In this document: positions 37,214 through 45,801 of the stretch, piece by piece
Layout of the letters: every line of letters begins with the position of its first letter
Position numbering within the stretch: position 1 is the stretch's first letter
Source: Rhodobacter maris
Lineage (GTDB): Bacteria; Pseudomonadota; Alphaproteobacteria; Rhodobacterales; Rhodobacteraceae
Reading direction: 5' to 3'
DNA: 64,000 nucleotides
NCBI RefSeq assembly: GCF_900217815.1
Contig: NZ_OBMT01000004.1
Coordinates: 62,001-126,000 of the forward strand
Notes under the pieces: model-generated
Databases searched by the model: none
Seen by the model: only the letters and a program-made list of their open reading frames with translations
Told to the model about the DNA's origin: nothing
Program-made: the position numbers and the translations under genes

Positions 37214-37639
37214 ATGAGCAACACCCTCGTGCCTGAACTCGCGGTATCGGACTGGCGCCGATCAAAGGCCTTCTATTGCGATCTGCTCGGGTTTTGCTGC
37301 GTCTATGAGCGCCCCGAAGAGGGGTTTTGCTACTTGCGCCTCGGCGCGGCCGAGCTGATGCTCGACCAGATCGGCCTTGGCCGCAGCTTCGACGGCGGGC
37401 ATTTGCCTGAGGCCTATCCGTTCGGGCGGGGCATGAACCTGCAAATCCGCGTCCCCGCCCTTTTGCCGCTTCTGGAGGCTCTGGCGGCGCGCGACATCGC
37501 GCTTTTTCTCCCCGTCGAGGAGAAATGGTATCGCGCCGGGACCGAGGAGAGCGGGAACCGGCAGTTCCTCGTCGCCGATCCCGATGGGTATCTGCTGCGT
37601 TTCTTCGAGGATCTGGGCAGGCGCCCGCTTCCCGGCTGA
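37214..37639 (+). CDS. VOC family protein (bleomycin-resistance / glyoxalase fold)
   Basis: A 141-residue vicinal-oxygen-chelate protein: VPELAVSDWRRSKAFYCDLL at the start, ERPEEGFCYLRLGAAELML in the middle, and the closing QFLVADPDGYLLRFFEDLG typical of bleomycin-binding-type members. One copy of the fold pair implies a dimer. It lies 21 bases after the antiporter gene with GGAGAACTCG before its ATG, so co-transcription is likely. The resistance label is from fold only; the ligand is unknown. A shared hairpin separates it from convergent carD. Confidence 0.85.
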   Translation: MSNTLVPELAVSDWRRSKAFYCDLLGFCCVYERPEEGFCYLRLGAAELMLDQIGLGRSFDGGHLPEAYPFGRGMNLQIRVPALLPLLEALAARDIALFLPVEEKWYRAGTEESGNRQFLVADPDGYLLRFFEDLGRRPLPG

Positions 37640-37727
37640 TGTCTTCGCCCGGCTTTCCGGGCCCGTGAAGATTGGGCGCCAGAGCGGGGGCCGGGTCGCC
37701 TCGGTCCTGCACCGAACGGCAAATGAA

Positions 37728-37749
37728 ACGGGCCCCGGAAGGGGCCCGT
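37728..37749. terminator. Bidirectional hairpin between VOC gene and carD
   Basis: A perfect 9-bp stem ACGGGCCCC / GGGGCCCGT with a GGAA loop sits in the gap between two convergent genes. Confidence 0.8.
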
Positions 37750-37772
37750 GAACCCTGTGCGGGGCCGGAGGC

Positions 37773-38282
37773 TCAGGCGGCGCGGCCGAGCAAAACCTCG
37801 TCCACCTTCTTCGCCGCGCCCGCCTCGTCGGTGCCCGAAACCGCCGCGACCTCGCGGGTCAGCCGTTCCAGCGCCGCTTCGTAAAGTTGACGCTCGGAAT
37901 AGGATTGCTCGCGCTGATCGTCGGCGCGGTGCAGATCGCGCACCACCTCGGCAATCGACAGAAGATCTCCGGAGTTGATCTTCTGCTCGTATTCCTGCGC
38001 CCGGCGCGACCACATCGCCCGCTTGACCTTGGCCTTGCCTTTCAGCGTCTCGAGCGCCTTGGTCACCACATCGGGGGTGGAGAGCCCGCGCATGCCGATA
38101 TCCACTGCCTTGTGGGTGGGCACGCGCAGCGTCATCTTGTCCTTCTCGAAGGAAATCACGAACAACTCGAGCCGCAGCCCCGCGATTTCCTGTTCCTCGA
38201 TCGAGATGATCCTGCCCACGCCATGCGCGGGGTACACAACGAAATCGTCCGGACGAAACTCGGTCTTCTTCATCTTGGTCAT
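37773..38282 (-). CDS. carD: CarD family transcriptional regulator
   Basis: RNA polymerase-binding factor that stabilises open complexes. In Rhodobacter it is known to activate many promoters that lack the -10 T(-7), which suits the TAG..T promoters here. It has 169 residues. The N-terminal Tudor-like RNAP-interacting domain shows FRPDDFVVYPAHGVGRIISI. The C-terminal helical DNA-binding part shows RAMWSRRAQEYEQKINSGDL and SIAEVVRDLHRADDQREQSY. AAGGAAGCGACTGA precedes the ATG. A second in-frame ATG three codons on is an alternative. A 376-base upstream region separates it from fdxA. Confidence 0.95.
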   Translation of the reverse strand: MTKMKKTEFRPDDFVVYPAHGVGRIISIEEQEIAGLRLELFVISFEKDKMTLRVPTHKAVDIGMRGLSTPDVVTKALETLKGKAKVKRAMWSRRAQEYEQKINSGDLLSIAEVVRDLHRADDQREQSYSERQLYEAALERLTREVAAVSGTDEAGAAKKVDEVLLGRAA

Positions 38283-38658
38283 TCAGTCGCTTCCTTGCAG
38301 CCGGGCTGCCCCCATTTCAGCGCAAAGAACACCCACGGCACCGAAAGCGCCGCGGTGAATGTTCTACGATGAATGACGCGCAGACGAGCGGTTCTGCGTG
38401 GGGACATGCTCCTTTGTAACGGGAGTGTAGCACGAAATTTGCCCGATTCATAGCATCCGCCCCCGCAACAAGCGCGTGAGCGGGCGGATTCCCGAGGGTA
38501 ACCTTGCCAGAAAGTAACGGATATTTTGTCGCGCCGCCCGTATTGTGGCCGAATCGCTGTGGGCGTGCGGCGGCGCAAAAGGGGGCCCACCGGCCCCCAG
38601 CGCAAGGGAATCACGCCGTTGCACCTGTCGCGATCACGACAGGACAGCCCGACCGGTC
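38283..38658. promoter_or_regulatory. 376-base carD upstream region with a motif shared with the pyc operator
   Basis: No coding frame is convincing here. AAATTTGCCCGATT (38435-38448) repeats the right arm of the inverted repeat upstream of pyc (4928-4940). Read towards carD, a TACACT element (38432-38427) follows it and could be the -10 of a weak promoter. The region also includes the fdxA terminator at 38577-38598. Confidence 0.35.
38577..38598 (-). terminator. Intrinsic terminator after fdxA
   Basis: On the minus strand the stem GGGGGCC / GGCCCCC with loop GGTG is followed by TTTT (38580-38577). It lies 60 bases past the fdxA stop. Confidence 0.75.
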
Positions 38659-38997
38659 TCAGTCGCCGGTGCCGGGGTTCGGCGAGAAGTATTTCTCGCG
38701 TTTGCCGGTCTCGCCGTCATGCGCCTTGTGATCGGGCAGCGCGTCTTTCTTGACCGTGATCACCGGCCAGATCTGGGCATATTGGCGGTTGAATTCCACC
38801 CAGTCTTCCATCCCCGGTTCGGTATCGGGGCGGATCGCATCAGCGGGGCATTCGGGCTCACACACACCGCAATCGATGCATTCGTCCGGATGGATCACCA
38901 GCGTGTTCTCGCCCTCGTAGAAGCAATCAACCGGGCAAACCTCGACACAATCGGTGTATTTGCAGGCGATGCAGTTGTCGGTGACGACATAGGTCAT
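38659..38997 (-). CDS. fdxA: 7Fe ferredoxin FdxA
   Basis: Small electron carrier of 112 residues with the [3Fe-4S][4Fe-4S] cysteine arrangement: [17 protein letters not shown] followed by [15 protein letters not shown]. The C-terminal extension ([20 protein letters not shown]) is typical of the proteobacterial FdxA group, which is often constitutively expressed. The start at ATG 38997 begins the conserved [14 protein letters not shown]. It stands alone between its own terminator and the S4-protein gene upstream on the same strand. Confidence 0.96.
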   Translation of the reverse strand: MTYVVTDNCIACKYTDCVEVCPVDCFYEGENTLVIHPDECIDCGVCEPECPADAIRPDTEPGMEDWVEFNRQYAQIWPVITVKKDALPDHKAHDGETGKREKYFSPNPGTGD

Positions 38998-39171
38998 TCG
39001 GATACCCCAATCTTCGACGCTGCGATTTCCTAGCCCCCCGAGCCGCCGCAATCAAGAGAGAGATACATAAATAACGAGGTGCGGCGATGTGGCTTAGCCT
39101 TTGGAGCGCGGGCGCGGCGGTCAGGCCCGAATCTTGCTGCCCGGCGCTCCAGCGCCCGGGGGCGACCCGGC

Positions 39172-39465
39172 TTAGACAGTCTCCGCAGCGGTCTCGGGCC
39201 CCTCAAGCACTTCGTAAAGCGTGGCCGCCTCGGTGGCGGGGCCGCGGCGGGTGCCACAGGCGAGGATGCGCACCACCCGCACCTGCCCCTGAAGCGCAAA
39301 GGTCAGCACATCGCCCGGGCCGACGGGGCGGCCCGGCTTGTCGATCTTGCGGCCGTTGAGCCGCAGATGACCGGAACTCACCAGTTCGACGGCCAAGGGG
39401 CGGCTCTTCACGAACCGCGCCTGCCAGAGCCATTTGTCGATGCGGAGCCGGTCGCGCGTGTCCAC
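39172..39465 (-). CDS. S4-domain RNA-binding protein (Hsp15/HslR-like)
   Basis: A 97-residue protein with an S4 fold: RIDKWLWQARFVKSRPLAVE, then SSGHLRLNGRKIDKPGRPV. Members related to Hsp15 bind 50S subunits carrying stalled nascent chains. The GTG start at 39465 follows the helicase stop by 4 bases, so translation is coupled to a SUV3-like RNA helicase, which supports a shared role in RNA or ribosome quality control (inference). The C-terminal tail (GPATEAATLYEVLEGPE) is short and acidic. Confidence 0.88.
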   Translation of the reverse strand: MDTRDRLRIDKWLWQARFVKSRPLAVELVSSGHLRLNGRKIDKPGRPVGPGDVLTFALQGQVRVVRILACGTRRGPATEAATLYEVLEGPETAAETV

Positions 39466-39469
39466 CGCT

Positions 39470-42355
39470 CTAGAGCTTGCCCTTGAGCCCCATCAGCGCC
39501 GCGGCAAAGGGGTTATCCGGGTCGATCGGCTTGTCTTTTTTCGGCGGGTGGGATTCGAAGCCACGGCCACGATCGTCAGACTTGCCGCCCTTCGGTCCGC
39601 CGTGCTTGCCGCCCTTCGGCTTGCCACCAAATTTGCCGCCGCGCTCGCCGCCACGTTCGTTGGCGCCCTCGCCCTCATGGCGGCGCGGTTTGCCACCGCC
39701 CTCGCCCCGCTTCTCGCCACGCCCTTCGTTGCGGCCCTCACGCGGGCCGCCGCCATGGCGCGCTTCCCCGCCCTGATGGTTGCCACTTTGGCCGCCACCC
39801 TGATGGTTGCGGCGCGGCCCGCGATCGGCGCGCGGACGCGGCGCCCAGGCGAAGGTGTAGAACACTTCGGTTTCAGCCTCGGTCGCGAGCGCTTCGGCTT
39901 CCGCCTCGGCCACGGGCGAGCTTTCCTCGGGGATCGGGTTCTCGGCGCCAGCCTCCGCCTCGGGGGCCTTCGGCTCGGGCGCCGGACGCGCTTTCGGCCG
40001 CTCGGCCTTCTCGGCGCGGTAGCCGAGCCCGGCCATCAGATCGGAAAACTGCTCAAGCGTCATGCCGGTGATCGAAAGCATGTCGGGCGTGGCTTCAAAG
40101 CCCGCCTTGCTGTCTTGCGTGCGCAGAATGTCCGCAAGCCGCTCAAGCATGTCGATGCGGATCGCGCGGCTGCCCGCCGGGCGGTAGCCCGAAAGCGTAT
40201 AGGCCGAGCTCGGCACTTCGGCGATATAGGGGATCGTCACGAGGCCCGGAGGCGGGCTTTCGGGGAATTCGGCCAGACCCTCCCAAAGCGAGGCGAGTAC
40301 GAGACGGAGCCGCGTCGGCGCGGGCTTCAGAAGCGCCTGCTGGAAGATCGTATATTGGCCAAAACGCACGCCATGCTTGCGCAAGAGCCCGCGCGCCTCC
40401 TGATCAAGCTCCTTGACCTCGGCGGCCACGCCTTCGCGCGGCAGGATGCCCATGCCTTCGACAAGGCGGAACGCAAAGCCGCGCGCAAGCCCGGTGAGCG
40501 CTTCATCCCGGCTCATCGCCAAGAGCGGCTCGAACAGGGCAGCCACCTTGCGGTCGATGAAATGCTGCAGACGGCGGCGGACCTTTTCCACCACCTCGGG
40601 CCCGGCTTCCTCGTCGACGAAGGCATCGACCGTCGGCTTGAGCGCCTCGGCGCCCTTCACGAGCTTGCCCACCGCGAGCTCGCCCCACATCAGGCCGCCC
40701 TGTTCGGTGAAATCCATCTCGGTATCGGGCGCATTGTAGAACCGGTCCGAGCGCAGGCTGAACTCGGGCTTGAGCGCCTCATAAGCGGCGCGCGCCAGCA
40801 TCTTCGCCTCGTCGGGCGAGGACGTGCCGTCCTGCCGGAAGCGGAATCCCTCGAGACGGCCGGCAAATTCGCCTTCGACCATCACTTCGCCCTTGTCGTT
40901 CACCTCGGCCACGAGGGTCTCCTTCTGCTTGAGCCGCCGCAACAACACAGAGGTGCGCCGGTCCACAAATCGTTGGGTCAGTGCGCCATGCAGCGCATCC
41001 GACAGACGGTCTTCTACAGCGCGCGTCTCTTCACGCCAATGGGTTTCATCATCCACCCAGCCTTTGCGTTGCGCAACATAAGTCCAGGTGCGGATGAAGG
41101 CGAGACGTTTCGAAAGCGTATCAATGTCGCCGCTGGTGCGGTCGATGCGCGCAATCTGGCCTGTCAGCCAATCGGAGGGCACGCCCTTGCCGGTTTGCAG
41201 GAAGCCGAAAATCCGCGCCAGCAGCGTCGCATGTTCGGCCTCGGAAATCGAGCGAAAGTCGGGGATCCGGCAGACATCCCACAAAAGCCGCACATCGGCC
41301 GGCGCGCGGACCCGGTCGCGGATCTCGGGGAAGTCGGCGAGCGCCTTGAGCGCCAGAAGGTCGTCGGCGTCCCGCCCCCGGGTGAGCCATTCGTCGCGCG
41401 GCGCGGTTTCGAGCGAGGCGATGAGCCGCGCCACGGTGCCGAATTCAAGCCGCGGATTGCGCCATTGCAGCCGCTGGATCGGCGCAAAACGGTGTTCCTC
41501 GACCGCCTCGATCACATCCTCGGGGAGCGCATGCGCCTCGCCGGTCACGCCAAAGGTGCCGTCCTGCGTGTGCCGCCCGGCGCGGCCCGCGATCTGGCCG
41601 ATCTCATGCGGGAAAAGATGCCGCATCCGCCGTCCGTCGAATTTTGCCGTCGCGGAAAAGGCCACATGCTCGATGTCGAGGTTGAGCCCCATCCCGATCG
41701 CATCGGTGGCGACGAGATAATCGACATCGCCGTTTTGATACATCTCCACCTGGGCATTGCGCGTGCGCGGCGACAGCGCCCCCATCACCACCGCCGCGCC
41801 GCCCTTTTGCCGCCGGATCAGCTCGGCGATGGCATAGACATTGTCGACCGAGAAGCCGACGATGGCGGCGCGCGGCTTCATCCGCGAGATCTTCTTCGAA
41901 CCGGCCCAGCTCAGCTTCGAGAATCGCTCGCGTCGGGTGAACTGCACCTTCGGCACCAGCGCCGCAATCGCCCCCTTCATGCTCTCCGACCCAAGGAAGA
42001 GGGTCTCGTGCAATCCGCGCATGTAAAGCAGCCGGTCGGTGAACACATGGCCGCGCTCCGGGTCGGCGCAAAGCTGGATCTCGTCGATAGCCACGAAATC
42101 GGCACCCAGTTCCGGCATCGCCTCGGTGGTGCAGACCCAGTATTGCGCGCGCTCGGGAACGATGCGCTCCTCGCCCGTCACCAGCGCCACGACCGAGGGG
42201 CCGCGCGCCTTCACGATCCGGTCATAGACCTCGCGCGCCAGAAGCCTGAGCGGCAGGCCGATCACACCGGTGCGATGCGCCAGCATCCGCTCGATGGCAT
42301 AATGGGTCTTGCCGGTATTCGTCGGCCCGAGGACCGCGGTGATCCGCCCCGTCAT
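39470..42355 (-). CDS. SUV3-like (mitochondrial-degradosome type) RNA helicase with Arg/Gly-rich tail
   Basis: A 961-residue superfamily 2 helicase. Walker A is GPTNTGKT at residues 10-17, with the DEIQ box at 91-94 instead of DEAD. AIVGFSVDNVYAIAELIRRQ is the RecA-2 start, and motif VI is EIGQIAGRAGRHTQDGTFG. These are the marks of the SUV3/SUPV3L1 group, whose eukaryotic member works with a nuclease or PNPase in mitochondrial RNA turnover. The region to about residue 790 is alpha-helical. The last 160 residues are low complexity: acidic Ala/Glu, then a Gly/Arg/His/Lys-rich stretch, ending DPDNPFAAALMGLKGK. The tail is probably an RNA-binding or condensate-forming extension. Downstream it is coupled to the S4-protein gene; upstream lies a TPR gene. 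Confidence 0.92.
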   Translation of the reverse strand: MTGRITAVLGPTNTGKTHYAIERMLAHRTGVIGLPLRLLAREVYDRIVKARGPSVVALVTGEERIVPERAQYWVCTTEAMPELGADFVAIDEIQLCADPERGHVFTDRLLYMRGLHETLFLGSESMKGAIAALVPKVQFTRRERFSKLSWAGSKKISRMKPRAAIVGFSVDNVYAIAELIRRQKGGAAVVMGALSPRTRNAQVEMYQNGDVDYLVATDAIGMGLNLDIEHVAFSATAKFDGRRMRHLFPHEIGQIAGRAGRHTQDGTFGVTGEAHALPEDVIEAVEEHRFAPIQRLQWRNPRLEFGTVARLIASLETAPRDEWLTRGRDADDLLALKALADFPEIRDRVRAPADVRLLWDVCRIPDFRSISEAEHATLLARIFGFLQTGKGVPSDWLTGQIARIDRTSGDIDTLSKRLAFIRTWTYVAQRKGWVDDETHWREETRAVEDRLSDALHGALTQRFVDRRTSVLLRRLKQKETLVAEVNDKGEVMVEGEFAGRLEGFRFRQDGTSSPDEAKMLARAAYEALKPEFSLRSDRFYNAPDTEMDFTEQGGLMWGELAVGKLVKGAEALKPTVDAFVDEEAGPEVVEKVRRRLQHFIDRKVAALFEPLLAMSRDEALTGLARGFAFRLVEGMGILPREGVAAEVKELDQEARGLLRKHGVRFGQYTIFQQALLKPAPTRLRLVLASLWEGLAEFPESPPPGLVTIPYIAEVPSSAYTLSGYRPAGSRAIRIDMLERLADILRTQDSKAGFEATPDMLSITGMTLEQFSDLMAGLGYRAEKAERPKARPAPEPKAPEAEAGAENPIPEESSPVAEAEAEALATEAETEVFYTFAWAPRPRADRGPRRNHQGGGQSGNHQGGEARHGGGPREGRNEGRGEKRGEGGGKPRRHEGEGANERGGERGGKFGGKPKGGKHGGPKGGKSDDRGRGFESHPPKKDKPIDPDNPFAAALMGLKGKL

Positions 42356-42373
42356 CGCTTCCTCCGGCGGGCC

Positions 42374-42934
42374 TCACAGGGTGATGCCCGCGAGCTCCTT
42401 TTGCAGTCGCGCAATCGCGTCTTTCACATCCTGCTGATGCGGGTTCAAGGCGAAAGAGGCGCGATAGGCGGCCAGCGCCCGCCCGGTCTCGCCCATATCG
42501 GCGAGCATCCCGCCCAGACCGGCAAGTGCCCCCCAGTGCCGCGGTTCAAGGCGCAAAACCTGCGCGATATCGGCCATCGAGGGGCCGTAGAGCCCCGCCA
42601 TTGCATAGGCGGTGGCGCGGGCATTGAACCCCTCGGCAAAATCGGGGTCGTGATCGGTGAGCGCAGTCAGATGCTCGATGGCCGCGCCCAGATCGCCCGC
42701 ATCGAGCGCCGCCTCGCCGCGCTTGAGCAACAGATCCATCGACGCCGAACCCGAGCGCGACCAGGCCCGGCGGATATCCGATTCTGCACGCTCCCACCCC
42801 GCATAATCCGGGTCGGCCAGCTCGGCAAAAGCCCGCTCAAGCCCCGCGGTCTCGGCATCGGCCGGAGATGCGAGGTTGACGAAGACGGCAAGTGCCGCAA
42901 CGATACATTTGTTTTGCAAGGCCAAGCGCTTCAT
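42374..42934 (-). CDS. Exported TPR-repeat protein
   Basis: A 186-residue protein with a signal peptide (MKRLALQNKCIVAALAVFV, ending SPADA) and about three tetratricopeptide repeats: LLLKRGEAALDAGDLGAAIE, AEGFNARATAYAMAGLYGPS and GALAGLGGMLADMGETGRAL. Such small periplasmic TPR proteins usually mediate protein contacts; no enzyme domain is present. It is 18 bases upstream of the helicase gene on the same strand. No strong ribosome site precedes the ATG at 42934. Confidence 0.85.
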   Translation of the reverse strand: MKRLALQNKCIVAALAVFVNLASPADAETAGLERAFAELADPDYAGWERAESDIRRAWSRSGSASMDLLLKRGEAALDAGDLGAAIEHLTALTDHDPDFAEGFNARATAYAMAGLYGPSMADIAQVLRLEPRHWGALAGLGGMLADMGETGRALAAYRASFALNPHQQDVKDAIARLQKELAGITL

Positions 42935-42996
42935 ATACGGGAATGTAGGCGATCCGCCGCGAAAAGCGAGAGCCGCAAATCAGATTTGGAGGGAAC

Positions 42997-43284
42997 ATGA
43001 GCATCGTCATCGAAAAGGCCGTGGAGCAACTGTCGGAGAAGCTTCCGAACGGGTTTCCCTCGGTCGCGAAGTTCGTCATCGAGGGCGAAGGTTCGATCAT
43101 TGCCGATCCCGATGGCGTGCGTGAAGGCGATGGTGAGGCCGATGTGACTCTGACGGCCGATACCGACACGTTCCGCGGCATGCTCTCGGGCAATGTGAAC
43201 CCGACCATGGCCTTCATGCAGGGCAAGCTGAAGATCGACGGCTCGATGGGGCTGGCGATGCAACTGGGCTCCGCGCTTTCGTGA
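42997..43284 (+). CDS. SCP2 sterol-binding domain protein
   Basis: A 95-residue single-domain lipid-binding protein of the SCP2 type: FVIEGEGSIIADPDGVREGD, then ADVTLTADTDTFRGMLSGNV, and the closing AFMQGKLKIDGSMGLAMQLG characteristic of the fold. It probably carries fatty acyl groups or other lipids. TTTGGAGGGAAC precedes the ATG. Its TGA overlaps the GTG start of the hydrolase gene (GTGA), so the two are translated together. Confidence 0.93.
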   Translation: MSIVIEKAVEQLSEKLPNGFPSVAKFVIEGEGSIIADPDGVREGDGEADVTLTADTDTFRGMLSGNVNPTMAFMQGKLKIDGSMGLAMQLGSALS

Positions 43285-44225
43285 TCGAAGCGGCGCCCCT
43301 GCATGACGAGATCGCGCGCGGCCCCGAGGGCGGCGTGGCTTTCTGGTTGCGCACCGCCGACCGGGTGCGGATCCGGTTTGGCCTGTGGCCGAAGGCGGGG
43401 GCGAAGGGTACGGTGTTCCTGCTGCCCGGGCGCACCGAATATGTCGAAAAATATGGCCCGGCGGCGGCCGCTTTCGCCCGGCGCGGCTATGCGATGCTGG
43501 CCGTGGACTGGCGCGGTCAGGGGCTCGCCGACCGCCCCGCCCATGACCCGATGCAGGGCGATGTCGTGGAGTTTGGCGATTATCAGCGCGATTTCGATGC
43601 GGTTCTGGCGGCGGCGACCGAGCTGGACCTGCCGCGCCCTTGGGTCATTCTCGGCCATTCGATGGGCGGTGCGATTGGCCTGCGCCGGGTGATGGAAGAG
43701 CACCCGTTTGCAGCTTGCGCCTTTTCCGCGCCGATGTGGGCGATTGGCTTGCCGCGGCTGATCCAGCCGATCGGCCCCTTCGTGGCGCGGATGCTGCGTA
43801 CGTCGCCGCTCGCCACCCATTACCCGCCCGGCTTCTCGCGCAAGAGCTATGTGCCGAGCGCGCCCTTTGCCGACAACAAGCTGACCACTGATGCCGAAAT
43901 GTGGGCCTTCATGCTCACCCATCTGCAGGCGGTGCCGGCGCTCGCGCTGGCCGGACCGAGCTATCGCTGGGTTTGCGAGGGCATCCTCGAATGCGCCGCG
44001 CTCGATGCGCTCCCCTCCCCCGATCTGCCCTGCTATTGCGCGCTGGGCGGCAATGAGCGGATCGTGGCAACCCATTGGGTGCATGAACGGATGAAGCGCT
44101 GGCCGAAGGGGCGGCTCGAGATTTTCGAGGGCGCCGAACACGAACTGATGATGGAGAGCCCGGCCCGGCAGGCCCGATTCTTCGATGCCTGCACCGCACT
44201 CTTCGACCGGGCCGGTTCTAGCTGA
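43281..44225 (+). CDS. Alpha/beta hydrolase (monoglyceride lipase / lysophospholipase type)
   Basis: A 314-residue alpha/beta-hydrolase. The nucleophile elbow is GHSMGG (Ser127), the oxyanion region is TVFLLPGRTEYVEKYGP followed by VDWRGQGLADRP, and the histidine is in GAEHELMMESPARQ. The pattern is that of the PldB-like Hydrolase_4 group. Coupling to an SCP2 lipid carrier suggests lysophospholipid or monoacylglycerol as substrate (inference). No signal peptide. The last 8 bases overlap the 3' end of the convergent Anbu gene. Confidence 0.9.
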   Translation: MIEAAPLHDEIARGPEGGVAFWLRTADRVRIRFGLWPKAGAKGTVFLLPGRTEYVEKYGPAAAAFARRGYAMLAVDWRGQGLADRPAHDPMQGDVVEFGDYQRDFDAVLAAATELDLPRPWVILGHSMGGAIGLRRVMEEHPFAACAFSAPMWAIGLPRLIQPIGPFVARMLRTSPLATHYPPGFSRKSYVPSAPFADNKLTTDAEMWAFMLTHLQAVPALALAGPSYRWVCEGILECAALDALPSPDLPCYCALGGNERIVATHWVHERMKRWPKGRLEIFEGAEHELMMESPARQARFFDACTALFDRAGSS

Positions 44226-44949
44226 TCAGCTCGATCCGGCCAAAACCATCGCGCAAGGCCTCTGACCAGGCCAGCGACATCGCGGCGAATTGCGGATCGT
44301 CCTTCTCGATGCGCCGCTTCAGCGTTACCTTGCAGTCGTCGCGCGCGATCACCGCAAGATCGAGCGGCATGCCGACCGAGAGGTTCGAGCGCAGGGTCGA
44401 ATCCATCGACAAAAGCACCGCCTTCTGCCCGTCTTCGAGCGTGGTCGCCATGCGCACCACGCGGTCGAGGATCGGTTTGCCGTATTTGTGCTCGCCAATC
44501 TGCAAAAACGGCGTGTCCTCCGTCGCCTCGATGAAATTCCCCTCGGGGTAAACGAGGAAAAGCCGCATCGTGCCGCCGCGGCGCTGGCCTGCCACGATCA
44601 TCGAGGCGGTGACCGAGACCTTCGAGGCATTCATCTTGTGGTCGATGTCCTGGCGCACCGAGGCGAGCGTGTTGCCGATGATCTCGGCCACGTTCAGCAT
44701 CGTCGGCGCCTGCATGATCGAGTCGTCTTCACTCGCCTCCGGATGCTCGATCGCCTCGCGCAGCCGCGCGATCGTCGTTTGCGTCACCGAGAGCGAGCCC
44801 GCGGTGAGGATGGTGATCACCCGCTCGCCCGGCTCCTCGAAGATGAACATCTTGCGATAGGTCGCAATATTGTCGAGCCCCGCATTGGTGCGGGTGTCAC
44901 TCAGCAGCACCATGCCTTCATCGAGCAGAAGGCCCACGCAATAGGTCAT
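44218..44949 (-). CDS. Anbu (proteasome-type peptidase, ancestral beta subunit)
   Basis: A 243-residue Ntn-hydrolase of the Anbu/BPH type, a self-compartmentalising relative of the 20S proteasome beta subunit. After removal of Met, Thr1 would be the nucleophile (MTYCVGLLLDEGMVLLSDTR). Asp17 and Lys32 of the classic Thr-Asp-Lys set are present (SDTRTN and YRKMF). Further family stretches are LTAGSLSVTQTTIARLREAI and LDRVVRMATTLEDGQKAVLL. It is the last gene of a four-gene operon (ATP-grasp, alpha-E, transglutaminase, Anbu), the arrangement known for Anbu systems. CAGGGAACGGTT precedes the ATG. Natural substrate unknown. Confidence 0.95.
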   Translation of the reverse strand: MTYCVGLLLDEGMVLLSDTRTNAGLDNIATYRKMFIFEEPGERVITILTAGSLSVTQTTIARLREAIEHPEASEDDSIMQAPTMLNVAEIIGNTLASVRQDIDHKMNASKVSVTASMIVAGQRRGGTMRLFLVYPEGNFIEATEDTPFLQIGEHKYGKPILDRVVRMATTLEDGQKAVLLSMDSTLRSNLSVGMPLDLAVIARDDCKVTLKRRIEKDDPQFAAMSLAWSEALRDGFGRIELIS

Positions 44950-44988
44950 AACCGTTCCCTGCCCCCCGGCACAGCACCGCCGCGCAGC

Positions 44989-45801
44989 CTATTGCTGCAC
45001 GGCTTCAAGCGCAACCGTCACATCGAGCCGCTCGGCTCCCTCGCCTTGCGCCACGCCCTTGATCGGCGCCGCCTCGCGCGCATCGAGCCCGGAGCCGAGC
45101 CGGATGAAGCGCGCATCGGGGCAGCACTGGTTGGCCGGGTCGAAACCGATCCAGCCGATGTTCTCGACCCAGATCTCGGCCCAGGCATGGGCCGCCTCAT
45201 GCGGCTCGCCGTCCTCGCGCGCGAAGAGATAGCCCGACACATAACGCGCCGGCATGCCGAGCACCCGCGCGCAGGCGATGAGCGCATGGGCATGGTCCTG
45301 ACAGACCCCCTCGCCCTGCGCCAGCGCCTCGGCCGCGGTAGTATGGGCGGTGGTGGTGCCGGGGCGATAGGCGATAGCCTCGGCCACAGCATTCGAAAGC
45401 CGGTGCGCGCGGTCGAGCGCATCTGTCGCCCCCTTGGCCGCTTTCTGCGCCAGATCGCGGATCTCGGCGCTTTGCCAGGTGGCGGTGGTCTCGCGCAGGT
45501 AGGCAAGCGGCGAGACGCTCTCGCGGTGGCCGCGCAGCACGCCCGCCGTGTCGGCGGTATCAACCTGCCCCGAAACCGAAATCGTCACCGCGCTCACCGG
45601 GCCGCGGATCGACCAGCCCTCGACCTTGTCGCCCGCCCCGTCGCGAAATGAGCCGCCGCGCGTACCGCCCTCCACCTCGACCGACCACTGGATCGTGCGC
45701 TGGCCGTCGAACCGTGAGGGAAAGAGCCGGAGCGATTGCACGGCAGCGCGCATCGGCGCGTCATATTCGTAAGTCGTGACGTGATTGACCGTCAGGATCA
45801 T
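44989..45801 (-). CDS. Transglutaminase-like cysteine peptidase family protein (Anbu operon)
   Basis: A 270-residue protein. A beta-rich N-terminal domain (MILTVNHVTTYEYDAPMRAA, LFPSRFDGQRTIQWSVEVEG) is followed by a transglutaminase-like papain fold with an intact triad: Cys167 in GEGVCQDHAHALI, His205 in EAAHAWAEIW and Asp221 in GWIGFDPANQCCPD. In this operon type it is thought to cleave or form amide bonds on peptides made by the ATP-grasp partner (published genome-context inference). The ATG overlaps the alpha-E stop (ATGA), and Anbu follows after 39 bases. Confidence 0.94.
   Translation of the reverse strand: MILTVNHVTTYEYDAPMRAAVQSLRLFPSRFDGQRTIQWSVEVEGGTRGGSFRDGAGDKVEGWSIRGPVSAVTISVSGQVDTADTAGVLRGHRESVSPLAYLRETTATWQSAEIRDLAQKAAKGATDALDRAHRLSNAVAEAIAYRPGTTTAHTTAAEALAQGEGVCQDHAHALIACARVLGMPARYVSGYLFAREDGEPHEAAHAWAEIWVENIGWIGFDPANQCCPDARFIRLGSGLDAREAAPIKGVAQGEGAERLDVTVALEAVQQ

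Noticed and set aside
39434-43000. A 1188-codon open frame antisense to the SUV3-like helicase and TPR genes
   Set aside because: It spans two real genes and a gap, has Arg/His-rich composition and no motifs or ribosome site.
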